A DNA stretch of 64,000 nucleotides from Leifsonia shinshuensis (GTDB taxonomy: Bacteria > Actinomycetota > Actinomycetes > Actinomycetales > Microbacteriaceae), in NCBI RefSeq assembly GCF_022606355.1, contig NZ_JAHHZQ010000004.1, positions 310,001 through 374,000 on the forward strand. Reading direction: 5' to 3'. The position numbers and the translations under genes were made by a program. The notes beneath the pieces are model-generated. The model was not told the origin of the DNA. It searched no databases and worked only from the letters and a program-made list of their open reading frames with translations. Below are positions 7,431-15,462 of the stretch, one piece after another. The stretch's first letter is position 1. Every line of letters begins with the position of its first letter.

Positions 7431-8573
7431 GTGACTCGCAACACAGATCGGATCGGCGTCGGCATCGTCGGTTGCGGCAACATCTCGGGAGCGTACTTCC
7501 GCGGTCTGGACCGGTTCGACGGCCTCCAGCTCGTCGGCTGCACCGACCTCAGCGCCGATCTCGCCCGAGCGGCGGGGGAGCGGTACGGCGTGCGGGTCTT
7601 CGACTCCGTGGAGTCGCTCGCGGCCGACGACCAGGTGGACATCCTCGTCAACCTCACCCCGCCGTTGGCGCACGAGAGCGTCACCCGTGCGCTGCTGGCC
7701 ACGGGCAAGCACGTGTTCACCGAGAAGCCGCTCACGGCGTCCTTCGCAAGCGCAGCCCCGCTCGTGGCGGAGGCCGAGGAGCGTGGTGTGCTGTTCGGCT
7801 CCGCCCCCGACACCTTCCTCGGTGCCGCCGGACAGACCGCCCGCGCCGCCGTCGACGAGGGCCTGATCGGCGAGGTGATCGGCGCCAGCGCGTTCGTCAC
7901 CCACAGCAAGGCCGAGCTCTGGCACCCGGACCCCACCTTCCTCTTCCAGCCGGGAGGCGGCCCCGCCCTCGACATGGGCCCCTACTACATCGCCGCCCTG
8001 GTCAACCTGCTCGGACCGGTCGCCAGCGTCTACGCGAGCGCCCGCATCGGCAGCACCATCCGGCCGGTTTCCACCCCTGGCCGGCGCGTCGAGTCCATCG
8101 ACGTGACCATCCCCACCCACGCCTCTGCCACGCTCGACTTCGCGTCGGGCGCCATCGGCACCGTGCTCGCGAGCTTCGACGTCTGGGACCACCGGCTCCC
8201 GTTCATCGAGCTCTACGGCTCGAAAGGCACGCTCAGCGTGCCGGACCCGAACAACTACGACGACACCGTGAAGGTCCGCCTGCACGGCGACACCGAGTGG
8301 AGCGAGTTGACGCCCGTGATCGACGGCTTCACCGACGGCGTGATCGAAGAGCTCCTCCCGCTGCGCGGACCCGGCGTCGCGGATCTCGCCGGCGCGCTGA
8401 ACGGCGAGCCGTTCCGCACCAGCGCAGACTTCGCCCTCCACGTGCTGGAGGTGCTCGACGCGATCGCGAACGGCACCGACGGCGCCCACACCCTCACCAC
8501 CACCTGCGAGCGACCAGCGCCCTCCACCGTGACCTGGAACTCCGCGACAGCCAAGGAGACGGCCAACGCATGA
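7431..8573 (+). CDS. Gfo/Idh/MocA-family NAD(P)-dependent oxidoreductase
   Basis: The 380-residue enzyme has a Rossmann fold with GIVGCGNISGAY at the N-terminus and the family motif TEKPLT near 100, whose Lys helps bind cofactor and substrate. A C-terminal alpha/beta substrate domain has the GPALDMGPYY signature near 180. The family oxidises or reduces sugars, inositols and sugar acids. The GTG at 7431 is chosen because AGAAGGG lies just upstream; a longer in-frame reading lacks a binding site. It begins the operon controlled by the ROK regulator and overlaps the next gene by ATGA. The substrate is not deducible. Confidence 0.92.
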   Translation: MTRNTDRIGVGIVGCGNISGAYFRGLDRFDGLQLVGCTDLSADLARAAGERYGVRVFDSVESLAADDQVDILVNLTPPLAHESVTRALLATGKHVFTEKPLTASFASAAPLVAEAEERGVLFGSAPDTFLGAAGQTARAAVDEGLIGEVIGASAFVTHSKAELWHPDPTFLFQPGGGPALDMGPYYIAALVNLLGPVASVYASARIGSTIRPVSTPGRRVESIDVTIPTHASATLDFASGAIGTVLASFDVWDHRLPFIELYGSKGTLSVPDPNNYDDTVKVRLHGDTEWSELTPVIDGFTDGVIEELLPLRGPGVADLAGALNGEPFRTSADFALHVLEVLDAIANGTDGAHTLTTTCERPAPSTVTWNSATAKETANA

Positions 8574-9532
8574 CCACCACCGCCCCCGTCACGACCCGCG
8601 CCTTCGGCGTCGATCTGATCACCTTCTTCGACCCCGCCTTCTACGGCGTCTCCTCCCGTGAGGAGCTGGAGTCACTCGCCGCCGCCGAGCCGCGCCAGGT
8701 CTGGGACCGGATCCTCGACGCACTGCAGGAGGCCGGCATCGCGGAGTTCGAGATGACGTTCGCCCCCGCCGACCGCCTCACCGCGATCGCCGCCTTCGGC
8801 TCGGCCGAGGCCTTCGCCGCCGAAGTCGCCGCCCGTGGGCTCTCGGTGGTCAGCGCCTACTTCGCCGACATCGAGCACGCCGACGACGTCACCGACCCGA
8901 CCACCCGGGAAGCCATCCTCGCGGCGGCCGAGACCGAGTCGGCGTTCCTCGCACAGCTCGGCGCCGCCTACCTCGTCGCAGGGCTGCCGATGCGCCGCAA
9001 CAACGCGCAGGGCGACAACCTCGCCCCCGTCGACCTGGCCACGGCCCTCCCGATCGCCGACATCGCCAACGAGGTCGGAGCGATCACCGCCCGCCACGGC
9101 GTGACGCTCGCCCTCCACACGGAGAGCCACTCGGTGTTCTGGACCCCGCGCGACGTCGACCTGTTCCTGCTGCTCACCGACCCCTTCCTCGTGGCGTTCT
9201 GCCCCGACACCGGCCACATCGTGCTCGGCGGGGGAGACCCGGTGCAGCTCGTCTCCCGGCACCGGGAGCGCGTCGTCATCGCCCATTGGAAGGACGCCGC
9301 CGGTGCCTTCCGCGAGAAGGCGCTCGTCGACGGCGACATCTTCGACCGGCACCGCCCCTACTTCCGCGCGGCCGGACAGGGCATCGTCGACTGGCCCGCC
9401 TTCGCGCGCACCCTCGCCGAGATCGGCTACGAGGGCGGCATCCTGCTCGAGCTCGATGCCGCGTCGGACCCGGTCGGGCAGCTCATCGCGGCCCGCACCT
9501 ACCTCGAGGACACCACCGCCGGCATCCTCTGA
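8570..9532 (+). CDS. Sugar phosphate isomerase/epimerase-like TIM-barrel protein
   Basis: The 320-residue protein fits the xylose-isomerase-like TIM-barrel family (AP endonuclease 2 superfamily). Candidate metal ligands lie in the expected strands: E57 in FEMTF, a Glu/His pair in LALHTESHS, the CPDTGH motif, HWKD, and ELD near the C-terminus. Such enzymes, for example IolE, IolH and tagatose epimerases, act after Gfo/Idh dehydrogenases in sugar or inositol breakdown. Translational coupling by an ATGA overlap with the dehydrogenase supports a joint pathway. The exact reaction is unknown. Confidence 0.88.
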   Translation: MTTTAPVTTRAFGVDLITFFDPAFYGVSSREELESLAAAEPRQVWDRILDALQEAGIAEFEMTFAPADRLTAIAAFGSAEAFAAEVAARGLSVVSAYFADIEHADDVTDPTTREAILAAAETESAFLAQLGAAYLVAGLPMRRNNAQGDNLAPVDLATALPIADIANEVGAITARHGVTLALHTESHSVFWTPRDVDLFLLLTDPFLVAFCPDTGHIVLGGGDPVQLVSRHRERVVIAHWKDAAGAFREKALVDGDIFDRHRPYFRAAGQGIVDWPAFARTLAEIGYEGGILLELDAASDPVGQLIAARTYLEDTTAGIL

Positions 9533-9590
9533 CCCCGCCCCCACCCGCCAGGAGTGGACCACCAGCACCACACACAAAGGAGAGAAAGAC

Positions 9591-10721
9591 GTGACAGAAT
9601 CACGCAGCACCAAAGGGCAACGGCGCCGCTCCATCGCACGACGGACCAGCATCGCCGTCGGAGCAGCCGTGGCAGCAGCCGTCGCCCTGACCTCGTGCTC
9701 GCTCTCACCGAGCGCATCGGGCAGCGACAGCAACACCCTGACGGTCGCCATCTGGAAGGGCTACGGCGCCGACCTTCCCTGGGTCGCCACCGACTTCAAG
9801 AAGGAGACGGGTGCGACCCTCAAGTTCCAGTACATCGACTCGGAGGCCAACGAGCTCCAGCTCGTGCAGAAGGCGAACGGGGCCATCGACGTCGCACTGC
9901 CGAACATCCAGTACATCGGCCAGGGCATCGACGACGGGATCTTCCACGAGCTCGACACCTCCAAGCTCACGAACTACTCGGACTACTACTCCGACCTCTC
10001 CGGTCGAAAAGAGATCCGCAAAGACGGCAAGCTCTACGGCGTGCCGTGGACCTGGGGCAGCACCGGCCTGTTCTTCGACGGCAGCAAGGTGACCCCGGCT
10101 CCCGACTCGCTCAGCGTGCTGTGGGACCCGAAGTACAAGGGCCAGATCGCCCTGATCGACGACCCGAACGTGCTCGTGCCGATCACGGCGCTGTACCTCG
10201 GTGAAGACCCGCAGAACCCCGACATGACCAAGGTCACGCCGGCGCTGCAGAAGCTGAAGGACAACGCGAAGCTGCTCTACGCATCGACCGACGACCTCGC
10301 CAAGGGCATCGCCAGCGGCTCGATCGTCGCCGGCATCGCCAACTCCGACGCCATCGGCGGCCTGATCTCGAGCAAGGCGACCGGCACCGAGAAGTTCAGG
10401 TACGAGATCGCCAAGGAGGGCGCGGTCGGCTGGATCGACAACTGGGCGATCGCGGCGAAGACGCAGCACCTCGACCTCGCCTACAAATGGCTGAACTACA
10501 TGACCGGCAAGGACTTCCTCACGAAGTGGGCGAACACCCCCGCCGACGCGTCGCCCGCCCCGGCCAACAAGGCCGTCGTCGACGCGCTCGAGCCGGCCAC
10601 GCTGGACCGTCTGCAGGCGAACCCGGACAAGATCTCGAGCCTCGCCCTGCAGCTGCCCGAGCCCGCCGACCGGCTGCAGTCATGGCTGGACGCCTGGACC
10701 CAGGTGAAAGCCGGATCCTGA
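9591..10721 (+). CDS. ABC transporter substrate-binding lipoprotein (PotD/AfuA-like)
   Basis: A lipoprotein signal with lipobox ALTSC (Cys about 36) is followed by a periplasmic-type binding protein of cluster D: it opens TLTVAIWKGYGADLPWV, contains YGVPWTWGSTGLFFDGS near 145 and ends with family-like WLDAWTQVK. Length 376 is normal. Relatives bind spermidine, putrescine, iron(III), thiamine or aminoethylphosphonate. The GTG start has AAAGGAG 8 bases upstream. The two permeases and the ATPase follow with 1- to 4-base overlaps. In a sugar-dehydrogenase operon this importer family is unexpected, so the ligand may be a charged sugar derivative rather than a polyamine. Confidence 0.9.
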   Translation: MTESRSTKGQRRRSIARRTSIAVGAAVAAAVALTSCSLSPSASGSDSNTLTVAIWKGYGADLPWVATDFKKETGATLKFQYIDSEANELQLVQKANGAIDVALPNIQYIGQGIDDGIFHELDTSKLTNYSDYYSDLSGRKEIRKDGKLYGVPWTWGSTGLFFDGSKVTPAPDSLSVLWDPKYKGQIALIDDPNVLVPITALYLGEDPQNPDMTKVTPALQKLKDNAKLLYASTDDLAKGIASGSIVAGIANSDAIGGLISSKATGTEKFRYEIAKEGAVGWIDNWAIAAKTQHLDLAYKWLNYMTGKDFLTKWANTPADASPAPANKAVVDALEPATLDRLQANPDKISSLALQLPEPADRLQSWLDAWTQVKAGS

Positions 10722-11695
10722 TGACCACCGCCCCGCTGTCCCTGGCCCGCCGTCCCCGGCGGCGGGCCAGGGGGGCCCTGGGCACGGGCTTCCTGCTCAC
10801 GCCCGGCGGCATCCTCCTCGTCCTGTTCGCGCTGCTGCCACTGATCGCCCTGCTGGTCATCGGCTTCACGAACGGCGCGGGAAGTCTCACCTTCGAGAAC
10901 TTCGCCCAGATGTTCGGCAGCCCGGTGTACATGTCACTGCTCGGCCGGACCCTGCTGATCGCGTTCTGCGTGACCGTGCTCAGCATCGCGCTGGCGTGGC
11001 CGGCGGCGTGGGCGCTGGCGCGCTACACCGGTCCGAAGGCGAAGCCGCTGATCCTGGGCTTCGTCATCATCCCGTACATCACGTCGCAGCTGCTGCTGAT
11101 CTACGGGTTCGTGAGTCTCGTGCAGGCGGGTGGGCCCGTCATGTCGCTGCTTTCGGCGATCGGCGTCGCCGACCCGCAGGCGTCGATCATGTACACGCCG
11201 GCCGCCAACATCCTGATGCTGGTGCAGGAATCCATTCCCACCGCCATCCTGGTGATGTACTCGGCGTCCGAGCAGATCGACGGCTCGGTGCTGGAGGCCT
11301 CCCGGACCCTCGGCGCGAGCAAGCGCTTCGTGTTCACCCGCGTGATCTGGCCCCTGTCGACCACGATGATCGGCGTGAACTTCGCGCTCACGTTCGTGCA
11401 GACTGTCGGCGCGTTCGCCGAGCCCGCCATCCTCGGCGGCCCGAACGGGCAGATGCTCGGCAACACGATCTCCGCGCAGCTTTCCGCCGGCGTCCACCAG
11501 CAGTTCGCCGTGGCGATGTCGCTCGTGCTGCTGGTGACCTCGCTCGCCATCGTCGGCGGAGTGACCGGCCTGCTGACCTGGTCGCGCAACGCGCTCTCCG
11601 GTGTCTCCAAGGCCGGCCGGCCCAAGGCGGAACGGGCGGCGGCCCAGACCCTCATCGCCGAAGACGCACTGACCACCGAAGGGGTGCTCCGATGA
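10721..11695 (+). CDS. ABC transporter permease (PotB/FbpB-like)
   Basis: The 324-residue membrane protein has about six helices and the binding-protein-dependent transport signature EASRTLGASKRFVFTRVIWP near 200, the EAA loop that docks on the ATPase. The first helix follows an Arg-rich N-terminus (RRPRRRARG). It overlaps the preceding gene by one base and the next permease by four. It forms the channel as a heterodimer with the next protein. The substrate is defined by the binding protein and is unknown. Confidence 0.92.
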   Translation: MTTAPLSLARRPRRRARGALGTGFLLTPGGILLVLFALLPLIALLVIGFTNGAGSLTFENFAQMFGSPVYMSLLGRTLLIAFCVTVLSIALAWPAAWALARYTGPKAKPLILGFVIIPYITSQLLLIYGFVSLVQAGGPVMSLLSAIGVADPQASIMYTPAANILMLVQESIPTAILVMYSASEQIDGSVLEASRTLGASKRFVFTRVIWPLSTTMIGVNFALTFVQTVGAFAEPAILGGPNGQMLGNTISAQLSAGVHQQFAVAMSLVLLVTSLAIVGGVTGLLTWSRNALSGVSKAGRPKAERAAAQTLIAEDALTTEGVLR

Positions 11696-12504
11696 AGACC
11701 ACCGCTCTGCCGCGGCTGATGAAGATCTGGCTGTATGTGGTGCTGGTGATTCTGGCACTGCCCCTGCTGGCGATGACGGCGTTGAGTGTGAACCAGTCCC
11801 GGTACGGGACGTTCCCGTTCCACTTCACGCTCGACTGGTACGCGAACCTCGCCCACGACCAAGCGCTGGTCGACGCACTCGTCACGAGCCTGAACCTGGC
11901 GACGCAGGCGACGATCTTCGCGGTCGTCGTCGGCACGCTGCTGGCACTCGGGATGGCGCGCGCGAAGGCGTACGTCACCCTGCCGGTCAACGGCCTCCTG
12001 CTGGCCCTTCTCACCGTGCCCGCTCTGATCCTCGCCGCCGGCTTCGTCGTCGTCTTGGGCTGGCTGGGACTCGGGTCGAGCACGCTCGGGCTGATCCTGG
12101 CGTCGATCGTGACCTCGCTGCCGTTCGTCGTGCTGATCGTCTCCGGTCGGCTGCGTGACCTCGACCCGAACTACGCCGAGGCCGCCCACTCCTTGGGTGC
12201 AGGCCCGCTGCGCACGTTCCTCACCATCACCATCCCGCTCATCGGACCGTCGATCATCGCGGGCGGCCTGCTGGCGTTCGTGATCACGTTCAACAACTTC
12301 GCAATCCAGCTCTTCCTCGCGCCGATCGGCGTCTCCACCCTCCCCGTGCAGATCTACTCGATGGTGCGCCTCGGCGTGACCCCCGACGTGGATGCGCTCG
12401 CGACGATCATCATCCTGAGCACGGTGCTGCTGGTCGTCGCGCTCAACTGGCTCTCCGGCAACGCCGCCAAGCTCTTCACCACCTCCACGAACAAAGGAAA
12501 CTGA
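11692..12504 (+). CDS. ABC transporter permease (PotC-like)
   Basis: The 270-residue second permease has six predicted helices and an EAA loop, YAEAAHSLGAGPLRTFLTITIP, around 150-170. The N-terminal segment after helix 1, with LSVNQSRYGTFPFHFTLDWY, matches the PotC/YdcV group. It overlaps both neighbours (ATGA with the previous gene, one shared base with the ATPase gene). It completes the heterodimeric channel. Confidence 0.92.
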   Translation: MKTTALPRLMKIWLYVVLVILALPLLAMTALSVNQSRYGTFPFHFTLDWYANLAHDQALVDALVTSLNLATQATIFAVVVGTLLALGMARAKAYVTLPVNGLLLALLTVPALILAAGFVVVLGWLGLGSSTLGLILASIVTSLPFVVLIVSGRLRDLDPNYAEAAHSLGAGPLRTFLTITIPLIGPSIIAGGLLAFVITFNNFAIQLFLAPIGVSTLPVQIYSMVRLGVTPDVDALATIIILSTVLLVVALNWLSGNAAKLFTTSTNKGN

Positions 12505-13577
12505 TGGCCGAGCTCACTGTCTCGCGCGTGTCCAAGACCTTCAACGGCACCCGCGTCCTCGAACCGCTGGACCTCACCGTCGGCGACGGCCGGTTCTGCT
12601 GCATGCTGGGATCCTCCGGATCGGGCAAGTCCACCCTGTTGCGCATCATCGCCGGCCTCGAGGAGCCCGACGAGGGCGCCATCCGCGTCGGATCGCGCGA
12701 CATCACCCGGCTCTCGGTGGAGAAGCGCAACATCGGCTTCGTCTTCCAGAACTATGCGCTCTTCCCGCACCTGTCCGTTCAGTCGAACGTGATGTACGGG
12801 CTCCGTGCCCGCCGCACACCGCGCTCGACCGCGAAGAGGAAGGCGGAGGAGATGCTCGGCCTCGTCGGCCTCGGCGACTTCGGCGCCCGCTCGCCCGCAC
12901 AGCTCTCCGGAGGCCAGCAGCAGCGGGTCGCCCTCGCCCGTGCCCTGGTCACCTCCCCCGACCTGCTCCTGCTCGACGAGCCGCTCTCGGCGCTCGACAA
13001 GAAGATCCGAGGCGAGATGCAACGTGAGCTCAAGCGCATCCACCAGGAGACCGGGCTGACCACCGTCATGGTCACCCACGACCAGGAGGAGGCGATGGAC
13101 CTCGGCGACCAGGTCATGATGCTCGACCACGGCGTGGTGCAGCAGAACGACACCCCCGAGTCCATGTACCGGGCACCCGGCAACCGGTTCGTGGCGCAGT
13201 TCCTCGGCGGACAGTCCCTCGGGACCGGCGTCGTCCACGGCTCCGGTCCCTCCGCCACGGTGGAGGTCGGCGGACTGTCGTTGAGGACCGCGCAGGACGA
13301 CCTCCGCGAGGGCGACCGCGTGGACGTGCTCGTGATGGCCGAGCGGGTGCGTATCGTCGGCGACGACGCCGCGTCCACCGCCGGCACCGCCACGGGTCTG
13401 CTCAGCGCGATCGACTTCTTCGGCCCGTTCGCACGTGCGGAGATCGCCGCGGGTGAGCTTCGCATCCCCGTCACGATGCTGTCGCAGGAGGCCGACGCCC
13501 TGACCGCCGGCCAGCAGGTGCGCTTCGCCATCTCGCCGGAAGGCCTGCACGCCTTCGCCGGGCAGTGGGCCGCCTGA
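12504..13577 (+). CDS. ABC transporter ATP-binding protein (PotA-like)
   Basis: All ATPase motifs are present: Walker A GSSGSGKST (36-44), Q-loop in VFQNYALFPHLSV, signature LSGGQQQR near 135, Walker B LLLLDEPLSALD and the H-loop VTHDQEEAMDL. The C-terminal third (about 240-357) is a TOBE-type regulatory domain, as in PotA, MalK and FbpC. It is the last gene of the operon beginning at 7431. It powers import of the substrate bound by the lipoprotein encoded at 9591. Confidence 0.95.
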   Translation: MAELTVSRVSKTFNGTRVLEPLDLTVGDGRFCCMLGSSGSGKSTLLRIIAGLEEPDEGAIRVGSRDITRLSVEKRNIGFVFQNYALFPHLSVQSNVMYGLRARRTPRSTAKRKAEEMLGLVGLGDFGARSPAQLSGGQQQRVALARALVTSPDLLLLDEPLSALDKKIRGEMQRELKRIHQETGLTTVMVTHDQEEAMDLGDQVMMLDHGVVQQNDTPESMYRAPGNRFVAQFLGGQSLGTGVVHGSGPSATVEVGGLSLRTAQDDLREGDRVDVLVMAERVRIVGDDAASTAGTATGLLSAIDFFGPFARAEIAAGELRIPVTMLSQEADALTAGQQVRFAISPEGLHAFAGQWAA

Positions 13578-13695
13578 CCGCTACCGCTCCCCAGGGTCCA
13601 CCGGGCCCGAGCCCGTGCACCGGAGGTTCGACGCGTGGCGGCCGGTGATTCGTCACTATGCTGTGGGTCGCAGTACTTCGATCAGGGGGAATGGT

Positions 13696-14754
13696 ATGGC
13701 GGTGCGCCCGCGGTTGTGGATCGCGATCGCGGCGTTCGCCACGGCGCTGTGCCTTGGGCTGGGAATCACCGTCATGGTGATGCTCGTCAGCGCCCGCGAG
13801 GCCTCGCAGCCGTCGGCGGTCGTCTCGGCCTACTTGTCGCATGTGCAACACGGTGAGATCTCGATCGCGCTACGGATGGAAGGGCGTGCAGCGAACCCTG
13901 CGGAGGTTCTGCTCACCGACAAGGCCTACAGCCATGCGACCGATCGCATGACCGGTTTCCGCATTCTCCGCACACGCACGACCGGAGCCGGCTCGACCGT
14001 CGAAGCGCGCATCCAGCAGAAGAGCGGCCAGACGACAGCGACGTTCCAACTGGCCAGAAGCGAAAGCCCGATCAGTCTGCTTGGCGTGGATTCGTGGAAA
14101 CTCCGGCCAGTGGGCCTTGCGACGGTGGAGGTCACGATGGGTGCGCCCGGCCGCGTCGATGCGACCCTCTCCGGGGTCCCCCTCGGTTGGAAGGGCGCAG
14201 TCAAGCGGATCCACGCGTTTCCTGGCACGTACGCACTCGCCATCACATCGCAGTCGCCGTGGTTCACGCTCCCGAGTGCTGTGCTACCCGTCGCCGGATT
14301 CAGCGGCGACGACACGTTTCGGGTCCCCGCCACGCTGACGGCGAAAGGCAGGGATGCGGCCACCGCCGCCGCCGAAGCGTGGTTCGACGACTGCGTCGCC
14401 GACCCCGCATTCCACCCGGCGCAGTGCTCGTTCTCCTTGAGTTCTGGCGCCGCACCCGGCGAGGTGTGGACCAACCCGTCCTGGCAGGTGCAGTCTCGTC
14501 CCACGATCGCGATCGGCGACTGGGACTTCGGATGCCGCGTTCCCACGACGGCTGACGTGAGCGCCGGAGGGTGCTGGCCGGTGACGACATCCACGCCCGG
14601 AGAGGTCACGTTCCACGCCGACTATTCGATCCCGGCGACCGGCGAGACAGGTGCCATCACCTCGAGTGGTGCGATCGCAGCGAAAGTCGAAGGTTCGATC
14701 TCCTCCTTCACCGACACAGGAGCGATGTTCACCTCAGTCGACTGGGCCGACTAG
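13696..14754 (+). CDS. Membrane-anchored extracytoplasmic protein of unknown function
   Basis: The 352-residue protein has a single N-terminal membrane helix (about 8-32) and a long extracytoplasmic part. Residues 40-110 resemble the small alpha/beta domain seen in many anchored actinobacterial proteins (PSAVVSAYLSHVQHGE). Four Cys in the C-terminal region (in WFDDCVADPA, PAQCSF, FGCRVP and GGCWPV) could form two disulfides. I do not recognise the family. The ATG at 13696 has GGGGGA before it; an ATG five bases earlier is out of frame. It stands alone and converges on the PadR gene. Confidence 0.75.
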   Translation: MAVRPRLWIAIAAFATALCLGLGITVMVMLVSAREASQPSAVVSAYLSHVQHGEISIALRMEGRAANPAEVLLTDKAYSHATDRMTGFRILRTRTTGAGSTVEARIQQKSGQTTATFQLARSESPISLLGVDSWKLRPVGLATVEVTMGAPGRVDATLSGVPLGWKGAVKRIHAFPGTYALAITSQSPWFTLPSAVLPVAGFSGDDTFRVPATLTAKGRDAATAAAEAWFDDCVADPAFHPAQCSFSLSSGAAPGEVWTNPSWQVQSRPTIAIGDWDFGCRVPTTADVSAGGCWPVTTSTPGEVTFHADYSIPATGETGAITSSGAIAAKVEGSISSFTDTGAMFTSVDWAD

Positions 14755-14762
14755 TCGTCGAA

Positions 14763-14820
14763 GCCCCGGCGAAGTCGGCCACATCGGGCATGCCACCACC
14801 CTGCCCGATCACGCCGGGGC
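14763..14820 (+). terminator. Nested hairpin between convergent genes
   Basis: GCCCCGGCG (14763-14771) pairs with CGCCGGGGC (14812-14820), and inside it ATCGGGCA (14783-14790) pairs with TGCCCGAT (14802-14809). The structure spans the gap between the convergent gene ends and overlaps the last codons of the PadR gene, so it can end transcription from both sides. Confidence 0.55.
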
Positions 14821-15396
14821 GGCCGCGGCAGGCTCCGGCCAGTCGAGATCTCCGCTCTCGACCGAGGCGACGAACGCGCGCAGCCAGTCGAGCTCCGCAC
14901 GGCGGAGCGCCTGCGCGTAGTGCTCCTCCGAGAGGAAGATCGGGGGCACGCCCTGGTCGAGGGCTCCCGCGACGCCTGCGTCCGCGCGCGCGATGAGCTC
15001 GGCGAGGCGCGCGCAGCGCTCCTTCAGGCAGGAGATCACCTCCCCGCGGGGGAGGGAGTACATGAATGAGAGTCCTGAGGTGAACGAATCGCGCGACTCG
15101 GGGTCGACCAGCGTTGCGCGAAGCCAGTCCTGCAGGGTCGCCCGTCCGGCCGTCGTGATCCGGTAGACGGTGCGCTGCGGGCGGCGGCCGTCGTGGAACG
15201 AGTCCTCGACGGCGACCAGTTCGTGATCGACGAGGCGAACGGTGACGTCGTAGACGGAGGTCTCGCCTCGCCGAGTCAGCCGGTCGTACCCGCGCTCCTT
15301 CATCAGGGCGCGCATGGCGTAGGGGTGCAGCGACTGCTCGCTCAGCAGGCCGAGCACGATCACTGCCACGGGATTGCGGAGAGGGGAGATCGGCAT
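14809..15396 (-). CDS. PadR-family transcriptional regulator
   Basis: The 195-residue protein has the N-terminal winged helix of PadR (VIVLGLLSEQSLHPYAMRALMKERG, then TSVYDVTVRLVDHELVAVE and RTVYRITTAGR) and a C-terminal helical dimerisation region of the Vir_act_alpha_C type. It is divergent from the GH5-like gene with only 66 bases between the starts, and these contain a perfect palindrome, so it most probably represses itself and that gene. The ligand is unknown. Confidence 0.9.
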   Translation of the reverse strand: MPISPLRNPVAVIVLGLLSEQSLHPYAMRALMKERGYDRLTRRGETSVYDVTVRLVDHELVAVEDSFHDGRRPQRTVYRITTAGRATLQDWLRATLVDPESRDSFTSGLSFMYSLPRGEVISCLKERCARLAELIARADAGVAGALDQGVPPIFLSEEHYAQALRRAELDWLRAFVASVESGDLDWPEPAAAAPA

Positions 15397-15427
15397 CGTG
15401 CGATACTACTCGAAAGCCGTATAGTCG

Positions 15428-15445
15428 ATTTCGAATAGTCGAAAT
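15428..15445 (+). promoter_or_regulatory. Perfect palindrome, probable PadR operator
   Basis: ATTTCGA-ATAG-TCGAAAT is a perfect 18-base dyad in the divergent promoter region. Partly related half sites (TACTCGA at 15407-15413 and TAGTCGA at 15422-15428) lie just upstream, suggesting a second, weaker site. It lies 17 bases before the start of the GH5-like gene. Confidence 0.6.
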
Positions 15446-15462
15446 CCATGAAAGGGAGGGCG

